Made by a program: the position numbers and the translations under genes | Part shown: positions 62,401 through 64,000 of the stretch, piece by piece | How positions within the stretch are numbered: the first letter of the stretch is position 1 | Layout: every line of letters starts with the position of its first letter | DNA from: Rhea pennata | Taxonomy: Eukaryota; Chordata; Aves; Rheiformes; Rheidae | Direction of reading: 5' to 3' | DNA length: 64,000 nucleotides | Assembly (NCBI RefSeq): GCF_028389875.1 | Contig: NC_084669.1 | Coordinates: 36,866,731-36,930,730, forward strand | The notes under the pieces: model-generated | Seen by the model: the letters and a program-made list of their open reading frames with translations, nothing else | What the model was told of the DNA's origin: nothing | Database searches by the model: none

Positions 62401-64000
62401 TGTTTTCCTCTCTCTAGGAGACCACCCAGCTTCTTAGAAAAAGTCTGTGAGACGTCCCAGCAAGGTGTCTTGCTTGCTGTTACTTCCTCTTTTCCCAGAC
62501 CCTTTTAAAAGATATCCCAACAAACACAGCTGGGTTTTGCTTGGTAAAAAAGTATGCCTTTCCTTAGAACATCTTCCCATCTGAGGGTCAAAAATAAGAA
62601 AGCCAGTAGCATGTAAAGAACAGCCCATACCTTTGCGTCCCCCGAGTGCATCTGACCCACAGCATAAGGAGGGAGCACTCAGCAGCAAATGCGTTACCCT
62701 AAAGATTGCAAACTATTTCTGGTCAAACTCCCACAAAGTAGGGGCTGGTGTTTACCAGGGAAGATGTATCAGCAGGAAAACAGACAAAGCTAACGCAAAA
62801 CTGAGTTGAGCTCCCCGTGCTTTAAAGTTAAGTAGCCGTTCCCTCCAAGCCGTATCCATCCCAAGGCAATGGATACATTTCTACAGAAAAGGCTTTTCGA
62901 ATGAGGAAGGGGAAAGGGGCTTTCGAGCCTTTTGGAGTTACCTGCCCCTCTGAGTAAATCAGGAATGGAGGTTTCATGGTACACGTAATCCTGCCTTTCC
63001 ACAGCTGGGCCTTGGTGGGTTGTGCCCACCGTCTTCCTTCCCAAAGGATATCTCATCAGGGGTGCACCCCTCATCCCTCCGAGGGCCGAGCGCTGTTGTG
63101 TTAGACCCTGCGGCGGGGCAGAGCGTTGCGGGCCCAGCACCCACCAGTATATGAAGACGGTGATACAGAAAACAAAACTGAAAGAGAGGCGCTTGCGAGC
63201 CTGACCCATGGAGGCAGCTGGGGAAGGAAGAGCTAATCCTTTGGGACTTCTTTAGGAAGAAGGAGTCAGAGGAGGGTCAAGGGTAGGTGTTCCCAAAGAA
63301 ATAGTGTAACGCAGCGCAACGCTGAGGGAGGGACGGACTCTGACACTGCTAACGCGGGTGGCCTTTCTCCTGGGGATCTCAGAAAGAGGACGGGGCAGTA
63401 AAGCACCACCCAAGCAAGGGACAGCAGGGATTAAACCAGCGGCTCAGACGTCAGAAGTGGAGTCAGAGGAGCACCTAGGCCTTCGATCCTCACGCCAGTG
63501 AGGATCAGTGGAGGAAGGGGAGCTGTATTTACCCCGAACGCTGCTTGGCCTTCCGCTGCCACAGAGTGCACGAGGGGACTTTGGCCAGACCTGTCCTTTT
63601 CTCTCCCCCAGCCTGCACTGGCACGTATCATCGGCACGTCAGCAGTGCCCAGTGCCGTCACCGTTTGCCTTCTGCCCTCCGCTAGGTTTCGCTGTATCGT
63701 CCACCCCTTCCGACAGAAGCTGACGCTGAGGAAAGCCCTGGTCACCATCGCCGTCATCTGGGTCCTGGCTCTGATCATCATGTGCCCCTCTGCCATCACC
63801 CTGACGGTCACGAGAGAGGAGCACCACTTCATGGTGGACACCTACAACAACTCCTATCCCCTCTACTCCTGCTGGGAGGCCTGGCCCGACACGGGCATGA
63901 GGAAAATCTACACGGTCGTGCTTTTCTCCCACATCTACTTGGCTCCCCTCGCCCTCATCGTGGTCATGTACGCCCGGATCGCCTTGAAGCTGTTCAAGTC
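56449..64000 (+). CDS. NPFFR1: Neuropeptide FF receptor 1 (GnIH/RFRP receptor), 5' part, cut by the window edge
   Basis: This is a class A GPCR for RF-amide peptides, coupled to Gi. In birds it is the receptor for gonadotropin-inhibitory hormone. Exons are 56449-56488, 57272-57562, 62098-62197 and 63686-64000 (edge), giving 248 codons plus two bases, in phase. The N-terminus has three N-glycosylation sites (NGS 17, NSS 22, NYT 32). TM1 has GN at 63-64, TM2 has LAVSDLL (D92), and TM3 has the disulfide Cys C119 and ends in ERF (143-145), the NPFFR form of DRY. ECL2 carries C206. TM5 is reached at the right edge; TM6-7 and the tail are missing. Exon 1 is inferred: [13 protein letters not shown] with donor CAAG|GTGAGC joins in phase to exon 2 (G|PSNGSW). 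An in-frame ATG at 56,317 is an alternative start. Start confidence is about 0.6; gene identity is near certain. Confidence 0.93.
57563..62097 (+). other. NPFFR1 intron 2 (4.5 kb), no gene seen
   Basis: Ordinary composition, becoming AT-rich at about 59.75-60.1 kb, where a palindromic element lies (59,861-59,894). No splice-bounded coding frame or recognised repeat element was seen. Confidence 0.65.
59861..59894. repeat. Perfect 20-bp palindrome plus a third arm
   Basis: TGTTGATAATATTATCAACA (59,861-59,880) is a perfect palindrome. After TATA the first arm recurs (TGTTGATAAT, 59,885-59,894), so the middle arm can pair with either neighbour. Each arm holds a GATA core. Confidence 0.9.
62198..63685 (+). 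other. NPFFR1 intron 3 (1.5 kb), no gene seen
   Basis: Ordinary composition, no repeat recognised. The acceptor is CCGCTAG|G before the FRCIVHPF exon. Confidence 0.7.

Overview
The window is nuclear DNA of a vertebrate, most likely a bird (archosaur at least). Four lines of evidence point there: spliced genes with GT-AG introns, compact introns, very high GC and CpG content with many homopolymer runs (typical of avian GC-rich chromosomes), and proteins that read as sauropsid orthologs of known human proteins. No obvious LINE or LTR copy was recognised. The species cannot be named from this sequence.

Gene order from left to right is ADAMTS14 (minus, 5' part only, exons 1-5), PALD1/paladin (minus, complete, 19 coding exons, 869 codons), EIF4EBP2 (minus, complete, 3 coding exons, 119 codons), a tRNA-Glu(UUC) gene (plus), LRRC20 (plus, complete, 4 coding exons, 182 codons) and NPFFR1 (plus, first 4 coding exons, cut by the right edge inside TM5). 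I reconstructed each gene exon by exon; all exon phases join without a break. Order and orientation match human 10q22, except that the two genes expected in the gaps are not visible: PRF1 (between ADAMTS14 and PALD1) and NODAL (between PALD1 and EIF4EBP2).

Region by region: 1-9926 holds the ADAMTS14 5' end and introns, with its CpG-island promoter at about 9.9-10.15 kb. 10.2-16.2 kb is intergenic or possible PALD1 3' UTR, rich in poly-A/T. 16.2-39.6 kb is PALD1, with a CpG-island promoter and noncoding first exon near 39.3-39.6 kb. 39.75-41.8 kb is a short gene-free gap. 41.8-48.4 kb is EIF4EBP2 with a probable long 3' UTR. 48.4-49.1 kb is a GC-extreme divergent promoter shared by EIF4EBP2 and LRRC20, containing a 59-bp minisatellite and the tRNA gene. 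49.1-56.1 kb is LRRC20. 56.4-64.0 kb is NPFFR1, starting only about 350 bp after the LRRC20 poly(A) signal.

The genes do not form one pathway. They are a conserved vertebrate synteny block: a collagen N-propeptidase, a phosphatase-like regulator, a translation repressor, a small LRR protein and a neuropeptide GPCR (the avian GnIH receptor). I found no clear novel biological system. The best leads are the two missing neighbours, the tRNA gene and GC minisatellite inside a divergent Pol II promoter, and a shortened Asn-rich stretch in 4E-BP2.
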